Positions 53,370 to 61,537 of a stretch of 64,000 bases of DNA are shown piece after piece. The notes beneath the pieces are model-generated. The model searched no databases. It had not been told where the DNA came from and worked only from the letters and a program-made list of their open reading frames with translations. A program made the position numbers and the translations under genes. The first letter of the stretch is position 1, and each line of letters starts with the position of its first letter. Source of the DNA: Alistipes sp. (GTDB lineage Bacteria > Bacteroidota > Bacteroidia > Bacteroidales > Rikenellaceae); contig JAFVIB010000044.1 in the NCBI GenBank assembly GCA_017474235.1, positions 1 to 64,000 on the forward strand, read 5' to 3'.

Positions 53370-54093
53370 ATTGAACAATGTAAATCTCACCTAACTCGAT
53401 AGCGGCATCAGCATCTTTAACCACTATTCGTGTTCCTATAATTGTTTGCAAGCTAAGTTCTACTATCTCTTTTCGCCCTTTGGTTGTGACTTCAATAGCG
53501 ACCAATTTAGCTACTGTACCACCTAATGAAGTATCACAAGGTAGGAATTGATATGATTTAGCCGCAGTATGCAGAATCTCAATCTCTGTCGTACCCACAA
53601 CAAGATTTGTTCCATTAGAAAGTGTATGCTGAGACATACCAAATGCAGTATCTACAGGAACTGTATTCGCCGATTCTACCGATGCAACTGCACCAACCTC
53701 TGATACAATATCTCCATTAAAAATAGCTTCTTCAATACTTGGAAAATTCAAAGGAACAGGCAGTTTTCCAATTCGCAAACGCAATTGCATACCTACCTGT
53801 AAACCTTGTTTTTTACTATTTCCAACATATATTTTCATTATCTCTGCCGTAAGAGCATCAGGATTGGTTACATTAATCAGTACTTCCGCGGAAAAAGCAG
53901 GTCCTAATGTTACTACTCCACCCACAGAAAAGACCTCGCCATTTGATGCTTCGTAAGAGGTAATTTTCATCTTCTTGAAATCTTTGATAGAGGCAGCATT
54001 GGCGACCTGAGAGTATGTAATCTGCTCTGCATTAGCCACAAAGCTAATGCAGGCAAGAATTACAATAACCAAGATTCTTCTCATACTACTCAT
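53368..54093 (-). CDS. Secreted protein of unknown function (third gene of a lipoprotein operon)
   Basis: 241 residues. Sec signal peptide R-R-I-L-V-I-V-I-L-A-C-I-S-F-V-A-N-A (cleavage near 22). The mature part is beta-rich, 220 residues, with two weakly similar halves and no recognised domain. The start ATGAGTAG overlaps the stop of the upstream gene, indicating coupled translation; an ATG three codons in (54084) is an alternative. Periplasmic or outer-membrane associated. Confidence 0.65.
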   Translation of the reverse strand: MSSMRRILVIVILACISFVANAEQITYSQVANAASIKDFKKMKITSYEASNGEVFSVGGVVTLGPAFSAEVLINVTNPDALTAEIMKIYVGNSKKQGLQVGMQLRLRIGKLPVPLNFPSIEEAIFNGDIVSEVGAVASVESANTVPVDTAFGMSQHTLSNGTNLVVGTTEIEILHTAAKSYQFLPCDTSLGGTVAKLVAIEVTTKGRKEIVELSLQTIIGTRIVVKDADAAIELGEIYIVQ

Positions 54094-55048
54094 TCTTTAC
54101 GAGATTGAATTTTGAAGATATCTCCTTTTGGTCTATTGCTTGACGCAAATTAAATCGCTTCATAGAGGGTGCATATCCGGCTTTCTCGACCATTACCTCT
54201 ATCTGCACATTTCCTGAGTTATTATATGTCAAACCTTTGATATCAAATGCCTCAGTTGCCTCATACGGAGTTGTACCCACATAGTTTGAGTTTGTATTTT
54301 TAACCTCCGATGTAGATGAGATAACTCGCATATAGACATCTGCGCCTCGAGGGGTAGAATCAAAGAACCAGCGAATAACTGTAGATTCAAGAGCTGTATT
54401 ACCCTCGCCCTGCACCTGCTTATTTGCCTCTAACTTAGGAGTTGATGCCTTTTTGAGGAAGTATGCAATACGATCCCAATCTATATCTTCCAAAGCATTG
54501 GCAAAGGCTGCATTAATTACCTGATTGCCAGATTCAAAGCTATATGCTGATGCCTGCATATTTGCGCGACCCGCAGCTACCACCTTAGGATAGACAATCT
54601 GACGATTAGAGTCATATACACAGACCTCCAACATAACTGTTGCAGACCAACCTATACCTGAAAGATAACCTAAATTGAAATCTTTAATCGAGAGATTCAT
54701 CATATAATCTGTTGCAACATCTGCGTCAAGGTTGAAACCCATAGTACGCATATATCGACGAGTACTCTCCGATACAAAAGAGCGCACTGCCGGATTTACA
54801 GTCACTGCCGGCAATGAAGTGGCTGATGCATCGTATTTAGTAATAAGTCTTTGGTCTGCACGCGCATCATCCACATTAAGGCGAATACCATAATCTAAGT
54901 TTATATATTTGCCGGACTGAGCATTTCGCACTAATGCAAGATTTATAACTTTCGGCTGTACCACCGGTGCAGGTTTAGAGACACCACAAGAGATAAATAT
55001 TGCAGCACACGCAACTGTTGTTGCTATCAATTTAAACATAGTTTTCAT
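54086..55048 (-). CDS. Lipoprotein (YajG-like N-terminal part, PEGA-like C-terminal part)
   Basis: 320 residues. Lipobox I-F-I-S-C21-G. The N-terminal half (conserved-looking V-R-S-F-V-S-E-S-T-R-R-Y-M-R-T-M-G-F followed by S-I-K-D-F-N and a V-M-L-E-V-C-V-Y-D strand) resembles YajG/LptE-type lipoproteins; the C-terminal ~100 residues (F-F-D-S-T-P-R-G-A-D-V-Y-M-R..Y-V-G-T-T-P-Y-E-A-T-E) look like a PEGA domain. Both are visual assignments. Middle gene of a three-gene operon. Confidence 0.65.
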   Translation of the reverse strand: MKTMFKLIATTVACAAIFISCGVSKPAPVVQPKVINLALVRNAQSGKYINLDYGIRLNVDDARADQRLITKYDASATSLPAVTVNPAVRSFVSESTRRYMRTMGFNLDADVATDYMMNLSIKDFNLGYLSGIGWSATVMLEVCVYDSNRQIVYPKVVAAGRANMQASAYSFESGNQVINAAFANALEDIDWDRIAYFLKKASTPKLEANKQVQGEGNTALESTVIRWFFDSTPRGADVYMRVISSTSEVKNTNSNYVGTTPYEATEAFDIKGLTYNNSGNVQIEVMVEKAGYAPSMKRFNLRQAIDQKEISSKFNLVKNE

Positions 55049-55059
55049 AATCCGATATA

Positions 55060-55581
55060 TTAATTGTCAGTATTAAGTTTAACCAATTTTGCGCGAACAG
55101 ATGTTCTGAAGATGACATTTTTACCTCTCTGCTCCACATTTGTAGAGATAACAGGCTCGATAGCTCCATCAGCACCGTACTGCATCACCTGATTGATAAG
55201 GCGATAGATAGCCAAACGACGAGCAACACTCTCAGGTGTAAGTTCAAAAACAGACGCATTAAGATCGTAGTCATTTGACAGATAGCCCAACTTGACTATG
55301 CCGGTATGATAGCAAGTTCTACCATGCTTAGTAGTTGTATAGGTAAGTGTAAACTCGTTGTTCTCGCCAATAATCTTCTGTACCTTGCCGTAATGAGTCT
55401 CTATGTAGGTAATAGTAGCATCGGCTGTTACGGTATTGAGAATCTGATAATCTCCCTTTGTCAGATTAAGCTCCTTAAGCGATACTGCATCGACTGTATT
55501 TACTGCTTTTGGGACAATAACATTATTAGTTGCACACGATGCAAACGAGAGTACAATAGCAAATAATAAAATCTTTTTCAT
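55060..55581 (-). CDS. Small lipoprotein of unknown function (first gene of operon)
   Basis: 173 residues from the ATG at 55581, which gives a proper lipoprotein signal peptide K-K-I-L-L-F-A-I-V-L-S-F-A-S-C16; the longer frame to 55629 has no signal peptide at its start. The mature part has N-L-T-K-G-D-Y-Q-I-L-N-T-V-T-A-D-A-T-I and R-L-A-I-Y-R-L-I-N-Q-V-M-Q-Y-G-A-D-G-A-I-E-P, the latter reminiscent of heavy-metal-binding/YbjQ-like or LPP20-like lipoproteins in which a dodecin-like strand follows. Function unknown. Eleven bp separate it from the next gene. Confidence 0.65.
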   Translation of the reverse strand: MKKILLFAIVLSFASCATNNVIVPKAVNTVDAVSLKELNLTKGDYQILNTVTADATITYIETHYGKVQKIIGENNEFTLTYTTTKHGRTCYHTGIVKLGYLSNDYDLNASVFELTPESVARRLAIYRLINQVMQYGADGAIEPVISTNVEQRGKNVIFRTSVRAKLVKLNTDN

Positions 55582-55652
55582 TTTTTTTACTTTTTGAAGG
55601 TTTAATACTATGTCCTCAAACGCACACATAAAAAAAGCGCGGACAATACTTA

Positions 55653-55801
55653 TATATTTGCTATTGAGGTCTTCGACTACCTGTAACCCAAATACATAGT
55701 AATATCCGCACCGACATACGGTACGAACATCAACTCTTATTCCTTAGGTTACAATGAAAGTGTCGAAGTTTCAATAGCCAAGAACAAAAGCTAACGCTTT
55801 T
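55653..55801 (+). ncRNA. Candidate 6S-like RNA with promoter and terminator
   Basis: A rod-shaped inverted repeat occupies 55660-55778: GCTATTGA/TCAATAGC (55660-55667 with 55771-55778), CTTCGAC/GTCGAAG (55671-55677 with 55762-55768), a large asymmetric internal bubble, then GTAACC/GGTTAC (55683-55688 with 55747-55752) and an ACCG/CGGT tip hairpin. A long rod with a central bubble is the 6S RNA layout, and a Bacteroidota 6S class (6S-Flavo) of about this size is known. On the plus strand a perfect TATATTTG (55653-55660) precedes it and AAAAGC-TAAC-GCTTTTT (55786-55802) follows. The strand is not certain: the minus strand also has a weak -7 box (TAGCTTTT). Confidence 0.5.
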
Positions 55802-55952
55802 TCCAAATATTTAAAATGTGTGCGTAAAAATACGCTAATTCTCCATAGGCAAACTGTTTTATTATGCAAATATAGACAATATGGAGCAATTATCAAATTC
55901 TTAAACCTAAAAATATTTTTGCTCTTTATTCTGTAACATCTCTTTTTTTTAC

Positions 55953-55960
55953 TAATTTTG
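55953..55960 (+). promoter_or_regulatory. -7 box of tsaE (leaderless)
   Basis: TAATTTTG, 6 bp before the ATG at 55967; this rules out the TTG at 55958 as start. Between the RNA candidate and this box (55803-55950) there is AT-rich DNA in which I see nothing further. Confidence 0.55.
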
Positions 55961-55966
55961 CAAATT

Positions 55967-56383
55967 ATGAAACAGATTACAATAGATTCACTAAACGAAC
56001 TGCACAGTGTTGCCGAGGCGGTATTAGAGTCGCTGGATGGGCGAAATGTTGTGGCATTTTTTGCGCCGATGGGTGCAGGAAAGACCACTCTTATCAGTGC
56101 CATAATGGAGTACACTGGCTCTAACGATACTGTGACAAGCCCGACATTTGCCCTTGTAAATCAGTACTATACAGGCAACGACGAGAGAGTTTATCACTTC
56201 GACTTTTACCGCATCAACTCTATTGCCGAGGCGTTTGATATGGGCTATGAGGAGTATTTCTACTCCGGCGACCTATGTCTTGTAGAGTGGCCCGAGAAGA
56301 TTGAGCAGTTACTGCCGGAAGATACGATGGTTGTGCGCATCGAGATTATCGACGAGCATACGCGAAGATTTACGATAGATTAG
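55967..56383 (+). CDS. tsaE: tRNA threonylcarbamoyladenosine biosynthesis ATPase TsaE
   Basis: 138 residues. P-loop A-P-M-G-A-G-K-T-T-L near residues 34-43, T-S-P-T-F-A-L-V-N-Q-Y switch region, H-F-D-F-Y-R and V-E-W-P-E-K, all characteristic of TsaE (YjeE). Works with TsaB and TsaD to form t6A37 in ANN-decoding tRNAs. Converges with oxyR, the stop codons being 3 bp apart. Confidence 0.94.
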   Translation: MKQITIDSLNELHSVAEAVLESLDGRNVVAFFAPMGAGKTTLISAIMEYTGSNDTVTSPTFALVNQYYTGNDERVYHFDFYRINSIAEAFDMGYEEYFYSGDLCLVEWPEKIEQLLPEDTMVVRIEIIDEHTRRFTID

Positions 56384-56386
56384 CCT

Positions 56387-57280
56387 CTACTTCTTCTTTA
56401 CACAGTCAAGGATAGTCCTTTGCAGAGCCTCGACAATAGAGAGTTTTACATAAGTTCGGCGAACTGCAAGGGCTATTTTGCGGGAGTATGCACCACGAAT
56501 AAGCGACTTGATTTGGCGAGAGTGCTCCTTACCTATATACTCAATAGCCATCTCAGGAATGATTGTCACGCTATTTGTACAATCTACAATACGCATCAGT
56601 GTATCAAGTGAGCCTGACTCGAAATAGTAACGAGACGGGTAGAGCGAGCGCGCCTGACAGAGTTCCAGCACCTGATCACGCATACAGTTACCACGACTAA
56701 GCAGTACCAACTCACGCATATCTATATCAGAGACCTGAATATTACTCTTTTTATACAGAGAATTTGACGGCGACACATAGGCATAAAAGCGGTCATCAAA
56801 GAGTTCGTACTCTGTAAAATCATCGCCACAAGTACCTCCGGCAACCAAAGCCACATCTATACGGTCTCGATTCATCTGATCCACAAGATCCTCTGTGTGC
56901 ATTTCACGAATCTCCAGCTCAACCTTCGGATAGCGCGACACAAACTCAGGAATAAACTTATGAAGGATATACGGAGCAATAGTAGGTATGACACCTAGAC
57001 GAATCTTTCCGGCAATCTCACCCTTAAACTGCGAGACCACCTCCTTAATAGAGTTGTACTCTCGCAATGCCTCACGCGCCTGAGCAAGGACAACCTCTCC
57101 CGCCTCGGTAGGCACAACAGGCTTCTTTGAACGGTCGAGCAACATAACGCCCAACTCTCCCTCTAACGCCTTAATCTGCATACTGAGCGAAGGTTGTGTA
57201 ACAAAACAGTGGTCGGCAGCAATCGAAAAACTACCGAAATTGGCAACTGCCAAAAGATACTCAAGCTGGATAATAGTCAT
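56387..57280 (-). CDS. oxyR: LysR-family peroxide sensor OxyR
   Basis: 297 residues from the ATG at 57280 (M-T-I-I-Q-L-E-Y-L-L). N-terminal winged HTH, C-terminal LysR substrate domain, and the redox pair C199-x8-C208 in R-G-N-C-M-R-D-Q-V-L-E-L-C, the same motif and even the same numbering as E. coli OxyR. It senses H2O2 by disulfide formation and activates catalase, AhpCF and similar genes. Two reverse-strand -7 boxes are present: TAACTTTG (57309-57302) and TATTTTTG (57292-57285), the latter close enough for a leaderless message. No peroxide-defence gene is adjacent. Confidence 0.92.
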   Translation of the reverse strand: MTIIQLEYLLAVANFGSFSIAADHCFVTQPSLSMQIKALEGELGVMLLDRSKKPVVPTEAGEVVLAQAREALREYNSIKEVVSQFKGEIAGKIRLGVIPTIAPYILHKFIPEFVSRYPKVELEIREMHTEDLVDQMNRDRIDVALVAGGTCGDDFTEYELFDDRFYAYVSPSNSLYKKSNIQVSDIDMRELVLLSRGNCMRDQVLELCQARSLYPSRYYFESGSLDTLMRIVDCTNSVTIIPEMAIEYIGKEHSRQIKSLIRGAYSRKIALAVRRTYVKLSIVEALQRTILDCVKKK

Positions 57281-57326
57281 AGTACAAAAATATTCTGATG
57301 ACAAAGTTATAAAAAAAAGTTATACT

Positions 57327-57359
57327 TTTGCCTAATCTCCACATTTTTTTATATTTTTG
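57327..57359 (+). promoter_or_regulatory. Promoter of trpS
   Basis: TTTG 57327-57330 and TATTTTTG 57352-57359, 21-bp spacer; leader about 42 nt. Confidence 0.6.
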
Positions 57360-57404
57360 TAGCTTAATTGGTTACATATAACAAAAAAGAGAAATACAGA
57401 CACT

Positions 57405-58532
57405 ATGGGTAAGATAATTTTGACTGGCGACCGCCCAACAGGACGCCTCCACTTGGGACACTTTGTTGGTTCACTCTCTCGTCGCGTAGAGCTTCAGAAT
57501 AGCGGGGAGTTTGAGAAGATTTTTATTATGATTGCCGACGCTCAAGCCCTTACAGACAATGCCGACAATCCTGACAAGGTGCGTCAGAACATTATCGAGG
57601 TGGCTCTTGACTACCTCTCTTGCGGCATTGACCCAAATGTTTCGACAATATTTATACAGTCACAGGTAGCAGAGCTTTGCGAGCTTGCATTCTACTATAT
57701 GAATCTTGTTACCGTGTCGCGCTTGCAGCGCAACCCTACTGTAAAGACCGAGATTAAGATGCGTGGCTTCTCGGAAGATGTTACAGAGGGCGACACTACA
57801 CAGAAGAAAGGTATTCCTGTCGGTTTCTTTACCTACCCTATCTCTCAGGCGGCAGATATTACAGCCTTCAAGGCTACAACCGTTCCTGTGGGAGAGGATC
57901 AGGAACCTATGATTGAGCAGACCCGTGAAATTGTACACAAGTTCAACTCTATCTATGGTCAGACCCTTGTAACTCCGGAGATTTTGCTCCCATCAAATAA
58001 TGCTTGTCTGCGCCTGCCGGGTACTGACGGAAAGGCGAAGATGAGTAAGTCTCTCGGAAACTGCATCTACCTCTCCGATACCGAGAAGGAGGTTAAGCAG
58101 AAGGTTATGGGTATGTACACCGACCCGAACCACCTTCGCGTTGAGGATCCGGGTCAGGTTGAGGGCAACTGCGTATTTACCTATCTCGACGCCTTCTGTC
58201 GTCCGGAGCACTTTGCGCTCTATCTGCCTGAGTACGAAAATCTTGATGCTCTGAAAGAGCACTATCGCCGTGGCGGTTTGGGCGATGTTAAGTGTAAGAA
58301 GTTCCTCATCGCTATTCTCAACGAGCTGCTTGCCCCTATTCGTGAGCGCAGAGCATATTGGGAGCAGAATATTGAAGAGGTATATCGCATTCTCGAGCAG
58401 GGCTCTAATGAGGCTCGCGCAGTAGCTGCACAGACTCTTAATGATGTTCGTAATGCGATGAAAATCAACTATTTTGCCGACCGCGAGTTGATTGCACAGC
58501 AGGCAGAGCGTTATAAGGCAGAGCACAAATAG
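57405..58532 (+). CDS. trpS: Tryptophan--tRNA ligase
   Basis: 375 residues, class I synthetase with T-G-R-L-H16-L-G-H19 (HIGH-type motif) and K212-M-S-K-S. Longer than the ~335-residue E. coli enzyme because of an insertion in the first half ([19 protein letters not shown]) found in a subgroup of bacterial TrpRS. The ClC channel gene follows after 9 bp. Confidence 0.96.
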   Translation: MGKIILTGDRPTGRLHLGHFVGSLSRRVELQNSGEFEKIFIMIADAQALTDNADNPDKVRQNIIEVALDYLSCGIDPNVSTIFIQSQVAELCELAFYYMNLVTVSRLQRNPTVKTEIKMRGFSEDVTEGDTTQKKGIPVGFFTYPISQAADITAFKATTVPVGEDQEPMIEQTREIVHKFNSIYGQTLVTPEILLPSNNACLRLPGTDGKAKMSKSLGNCIYLSDTEKEVKQKVMGMYTDPNHLRVEDPGQVEGNCVFTYLDAFCRPEHFALYLPEYENLDALKEHYRRGGLGDVKCKKFLIAILNELLAPIRERRAYWEQNIEEVYRILEQGSNEARAVAAQTLNDVRNAMKINYFADRELIAQQAERYKAEHK

Positions 58533-58541
58533 TCACATAGT

Positions 58542-60353
58542 ATGGAGATTATTGAAGAGTCGAAATACATTAAACCTGCGGGGCGGGAGAAGATATACCG
58601 CTGGTTTTTGCGACTGACAAAGCGTTTTAGCGAGCGACAGGTGCTTGCTATACTCGCTGTGCTTGTCGGTGCATTTGCCGGATTGGGTACATATCTGTTT
58701 GAGGTGTTGCTACACCTTATCAAAAGTTGCCTTGTCAATTGGTTTGATGTCGATACATTCCATATTCTCTACCTGATATACCCGGGTATCGGTATTATTC
58801 TCGCCACACTCTTTGTAAAGTACATTGTCCGCGACAATATCTCGGAGGGAGTTACAAGAGTGCTATACGCAATGTCAAGGCGAGGGTCGCGCATTGCAGG
58901 GCATAACTGCTGGACCTCTATTGTAGGTGGTGCAACCACTATCGGCTTTGGAGGCTCCGTAGGTCCGGAGGCACCGATTGTGCTTACAGGAGCTGCAATA
59001 GGCTCAAATATCGGTAAACTTGCCAAGTTGAACTATAAGAACATTACCCTACTTCTCTGTTGTGGTGCAGGTGCTGCCGTGGCTGCAATTTTCAAAGCTC
59101 CAATTACAGGTGTGGTCTTTGTTCTTGAGATTTTGATGCTCGATATCACCTCTGCGTCGGTTATTCCTCTGCTCATATCGTCAATTACCGCAACTACGCT
59201 GGCGATTGTACTAAGAGGTTGGGACCCGATTATATCGGTAACACTATCTACTGCTGACGCCTTCCAAATCAAGCAGATACCACTCTTTATACTCCTCGGA
59301 TGTATGTGTGGAGCGATGTCATACTACTTCACAAGCACAAACTCTGCCATAGGCAAGCGCATAGGGGCACTGAAGAGCCAGTATCACAAGTGGTTAGCCG
59401 GCGGTGTTATCCTCGGTTTGCTGATATTCCTCTTTCCCGCGCTCTATGGCGAGGGTTATGAGGCTTTCGTATCGCTGATGCACGGCGATAAGCAGACAAT
59501 ATTCGAGAGGTCGCTATTCTATCCGTTCAGAGATATTGATTGGGTAGTTCTGCTATATGTGATTGCAACAATGCTCTTCAAGGTTATTGCCACAGCTACA
59601 ACAAATGCTGCCGGAGGTGTCGGTGGAACATTCGCGCCATCCCTCTTTGTGGGTGCGTTTACAGGTGCATCTTTGGCAATATTCTGTCAGCTATGTTTCG
59701 ATTGGGAGGTCTCTATTGCAACATTTACCCTTGTAGGTATGGCGGGAGTGATGGCGGGAGTGATGAAAGCTCCGCTGACATCAATATTCCTTATCGCAGA
59801 GCTATCAAACGGCTATGGTCTCTTCATACCGCTGATGATTGTTGCCTGTATAGCCTTTGCTGTCGGCTACTATCTTGACCCTGACTCTATCTACACAAAG
59901 CGTCTGAGGGCAAGCGGAGATTTGCTGACACACGACAAAGACCAATCGGTACTTGTCTTTCTGAAGCTCGAAGATTTGATGGAGACCGACTTTGTGCGTC
60001 TGCGTGAGAATGTCACACTCGGAGATGTTGTCTCGATAATCTCAACGGCTCGTCGTAATATCTTCCCTGTGATAGACAACTTCGGTCATCTGCTCGGAGT
60101 GGTACAACTTGACGATCTGCGCGAGGATATGTTTAAGCAGAGCAAATGGGGGAATCCTATTACAAGCTATATGATTCAACCACCTGACAGAATTATCGAG
60201 AAGGAGTTGATTGGAGAGGTATTACCACGCTTTGAACAGAACCATACTTGGATGCTGCCTGTGGTAGATAAAGATAACAGATATAAGGGTTTTATCTCCA
60301 AATCGAAAATCCTTAATGCCTACCGCGAACAGCTTGTAAATATATCACAATAG
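58542..60353 (+). CDS. ClC family chloride channel/transporter with CBS domains
   Basis: 603 residues. Membrane part of ~420 residues with the ClC selectivity motifs: G-G-S-V-G-P-E-A-P-I-V (the gating Glu is in G-P-E-A-P), and T-N-A-A-G-G-V-G-G-T-F-A-P-S-L-F-V-G-A (the G-x-F-x-P motif). The last ~150 residues form a CBS pair (M-E-T-D-F-V-R-L-R-E-N-V-T-L-G-D-V-V..V-I-D-N-F-G-H-L-L-G-V-V) that usually senses nucleotides. H+/Cl- exchanger or fluoride/chloride channel; the presence of the Glu favours an exchanger. Confidence 0.93.
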   Translation: MEIIEESKYIKPAGREKIYRWFLRLTKRFSERQVLAILAVLVGAFAGLGTYLFEVLLHLIKSCLVNWFDVDTFHILYLIYPGIGIILATLFVKYIVRDNISEGVTRVLYAMSRRGSRIAGHNCWTSIVGGATTIGFGGSVGPEAPIVLTGAAIGSNIGKLAKLNYKNITLLLCCGAGAAVAAIFKAPITGVVFVLEILMLDITSASVIPLLISSITATTLAIVLRGWDPIISVTLSTADAFQIKQIPLFILLGCMCGAMSYYFTSTNSAIGKRIGALKSQYHKWLAGGVILGLLIFLFPALYGEGYEAFVSLMHGDKQTIFERSLFYPFRDIDWVVLLYVIATMLFKVIATATTNAAGGVGGTFAPSLFVGAFTGASLAIFCQLCFDWEVSIATFTLVGMAGVMAGVMKAPLTSIFLIAELSNGYGLFIPLMIVACIAFAVGYYLDPDSIYTKRLRASGDLLTHDKDQSVLVFLKLEDLMETDFVRLRENVTLGDVVSIISTARRNIFPVIDNFGHLLGVVQLDDLREDMFKQSKWGNPITSYMIQPPDRIIEKELIGEVLPRFEQNHTWMLPVVDKDNRYKGFISKSKILNAYREQLVNISQ

Positions 60354-60371
60354 CCAAACAACAGACTGACT

Positions 60372-61022
60372 ATGAGCAACATAAAATTCGTAATGCTCGA
60401 TTTTGACGGCACTACAGCAGATACCACTCCAAGCATTCTCTACTGCGCAGACAAGGTGTGTCAGGCAGAGGGTTATATCCTTGACCACGAGCTACTTGCA
60501 CGCAACACGGGATATACCACAGAGGCTGCATTCGAGTTCCTTACAGGCAGTAAAGACTCTGTGCTTATCGAGCGTATGTCGAAGCTTTATCGTGATATGT
60601 ACAACTCTGAGGGATTGGAGATGATTACTCTTTTTGACGGGGTGTTGGAGACAATGAAGGCTCTTCATCAAAAGGGTATCAAGATGGCTATTGCAACAAA
60701 TAATATCACATCGGTAATAGCCAAGATGGCAGACAAGCTCGGCATGACTCCATATCTTGACAACTTTGTATGCCTTGATGATGTTGTCAATGGCAAGCCT
60801 GAGCCCGATATTGCAATAGAGGCTATGCGTCGCGCGGGTTGCACACCCGAGGAGTCGATAGTTGTCGGAGACTCTACATTCGATATGGGTATGGGTGTCA
60901 ATGCAGGGTGTCGCTGCTGTGGCGTAACATACGGCAGCCACGACCGTCAGACACTCTTTAATAGCGGTGCAAGTTGGGTTATAGATGACTTCAGAGAGCT
61001 TGAAAAGATAGTACTCGGATAA
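60372..61022 (+). CDS. HAD-IA family phosphatase (Gph-like)
   Basis: 216 residues. Motif I M-L-D9-F-D11-G-T-T-A-D-T-T, motif II A-T-N-N-I, motif III G-K-P-E-P-D, motif IV V-V-G-D-S-T-F-D-M-G-M-G. Typical of phosphoglycolate phosphatases, with the C1 cap between. Substrate inferred only from family. Its stop overlaps the rnhA start by one base. Confidence 0.9.
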   Translation: MSNIKFVMLDFDGTTADTTPSILYCADKVCQAEGYILDHELLARNTGYTTEAAFEFLTGSKDSVLIERMSKLYRDMYNSEGLEMITLFDGVLETMKALHQKGIKMAIATNNITSVIAKMADKLGMTPYLDNFVCLDDVVNGKPEPDIAIEAMRRAGCTPEESIVVGDSTFDMGMGVNAGCRCCGVTYGSHDRQTLFNSGASWVIDDFRELEKIVLG

Positions 61023-61483
61023 TGGCAACTCCTGTAATTACAATATATACAGACGGCTCAGCACTTGGCAACCCGGGAAAGGGTGGCTACGGAGTTGTGC
61101 TTATCAGCGGACCTCACCGCAAGGAGTTGTCGGCAGGTTTTCGTCTGACAACAAACAACCGTATGGAGCTTATGGCAGTCTGTGTAGCCCTTGAGACTCT
61201 CAAGTTTGAAGGCTCGGATGTGACTATATACTCCGACTCAAAATATGTTGTCGATGCAGTGAGCAAAGGCTGGGTATTCGGCTGGGAGCAAAAGCGATTT
61301 AAGGATAAGAAAAACCCCGACCTTTGGATGCGTTTTCTCAATAGCTATCGTCGCCACAAAGTCCGCTTTGTATGGATTAAAGGTCACGCCGAAACTGTCG
61401 AAAACAACCGTTGTGACACCCTTGCAGTCGCTGCTGCAAACTCAGACAGACTATTGGAAGATACCGGTTATCAACCGGAGTAA
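61022..61483 (+). CDS. rnhA: Ribonuclease HI
   Basis: 153 residues with the catalytic D-E-D-D set: Y-T-D10-G-S-A-L-G-N-P-G-K-G-G-Y-G, R-M-E-L-M-A, Y-S-D-S-K-Y-V-V-D-A and N-N-R-C-D-T-L-A. Cleaves RNA in RNA-DNA hybrids. Start overlaps the HAD gene stop (TAATG). Followed by a hairpin. Confidence 0.96.
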   Translation: MATPVITIYTDGSALGNPGKGGYGVVLISGPHRKELSAGFRLTTNNRMELMAVCVALETLKFEGSDVTIYSDSKYVVDAVSKGWVFGWEQKRFKDKKNPDLWMRFLNSYRRHKVRFVWIKGHAETVENNRCDTLAVAAANSDRLLEDTGYQPE

Positions 61484-61490
61484 TAACAAT

Positions 61491-61520
61491 AAAGGGTCGC
61501 ACCGCTTGGTACGACCCTTT
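61491..61520. terminator. Terminator between rnhA and valS
   Basis: AAAGGGTCG (61491-61499) pairs with CGACCCTTT (61512-61520); converging genes on both sides. Confidence 0.7.
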
Positions 61521-61537
61521 ACTGTTTATTATAGTTA

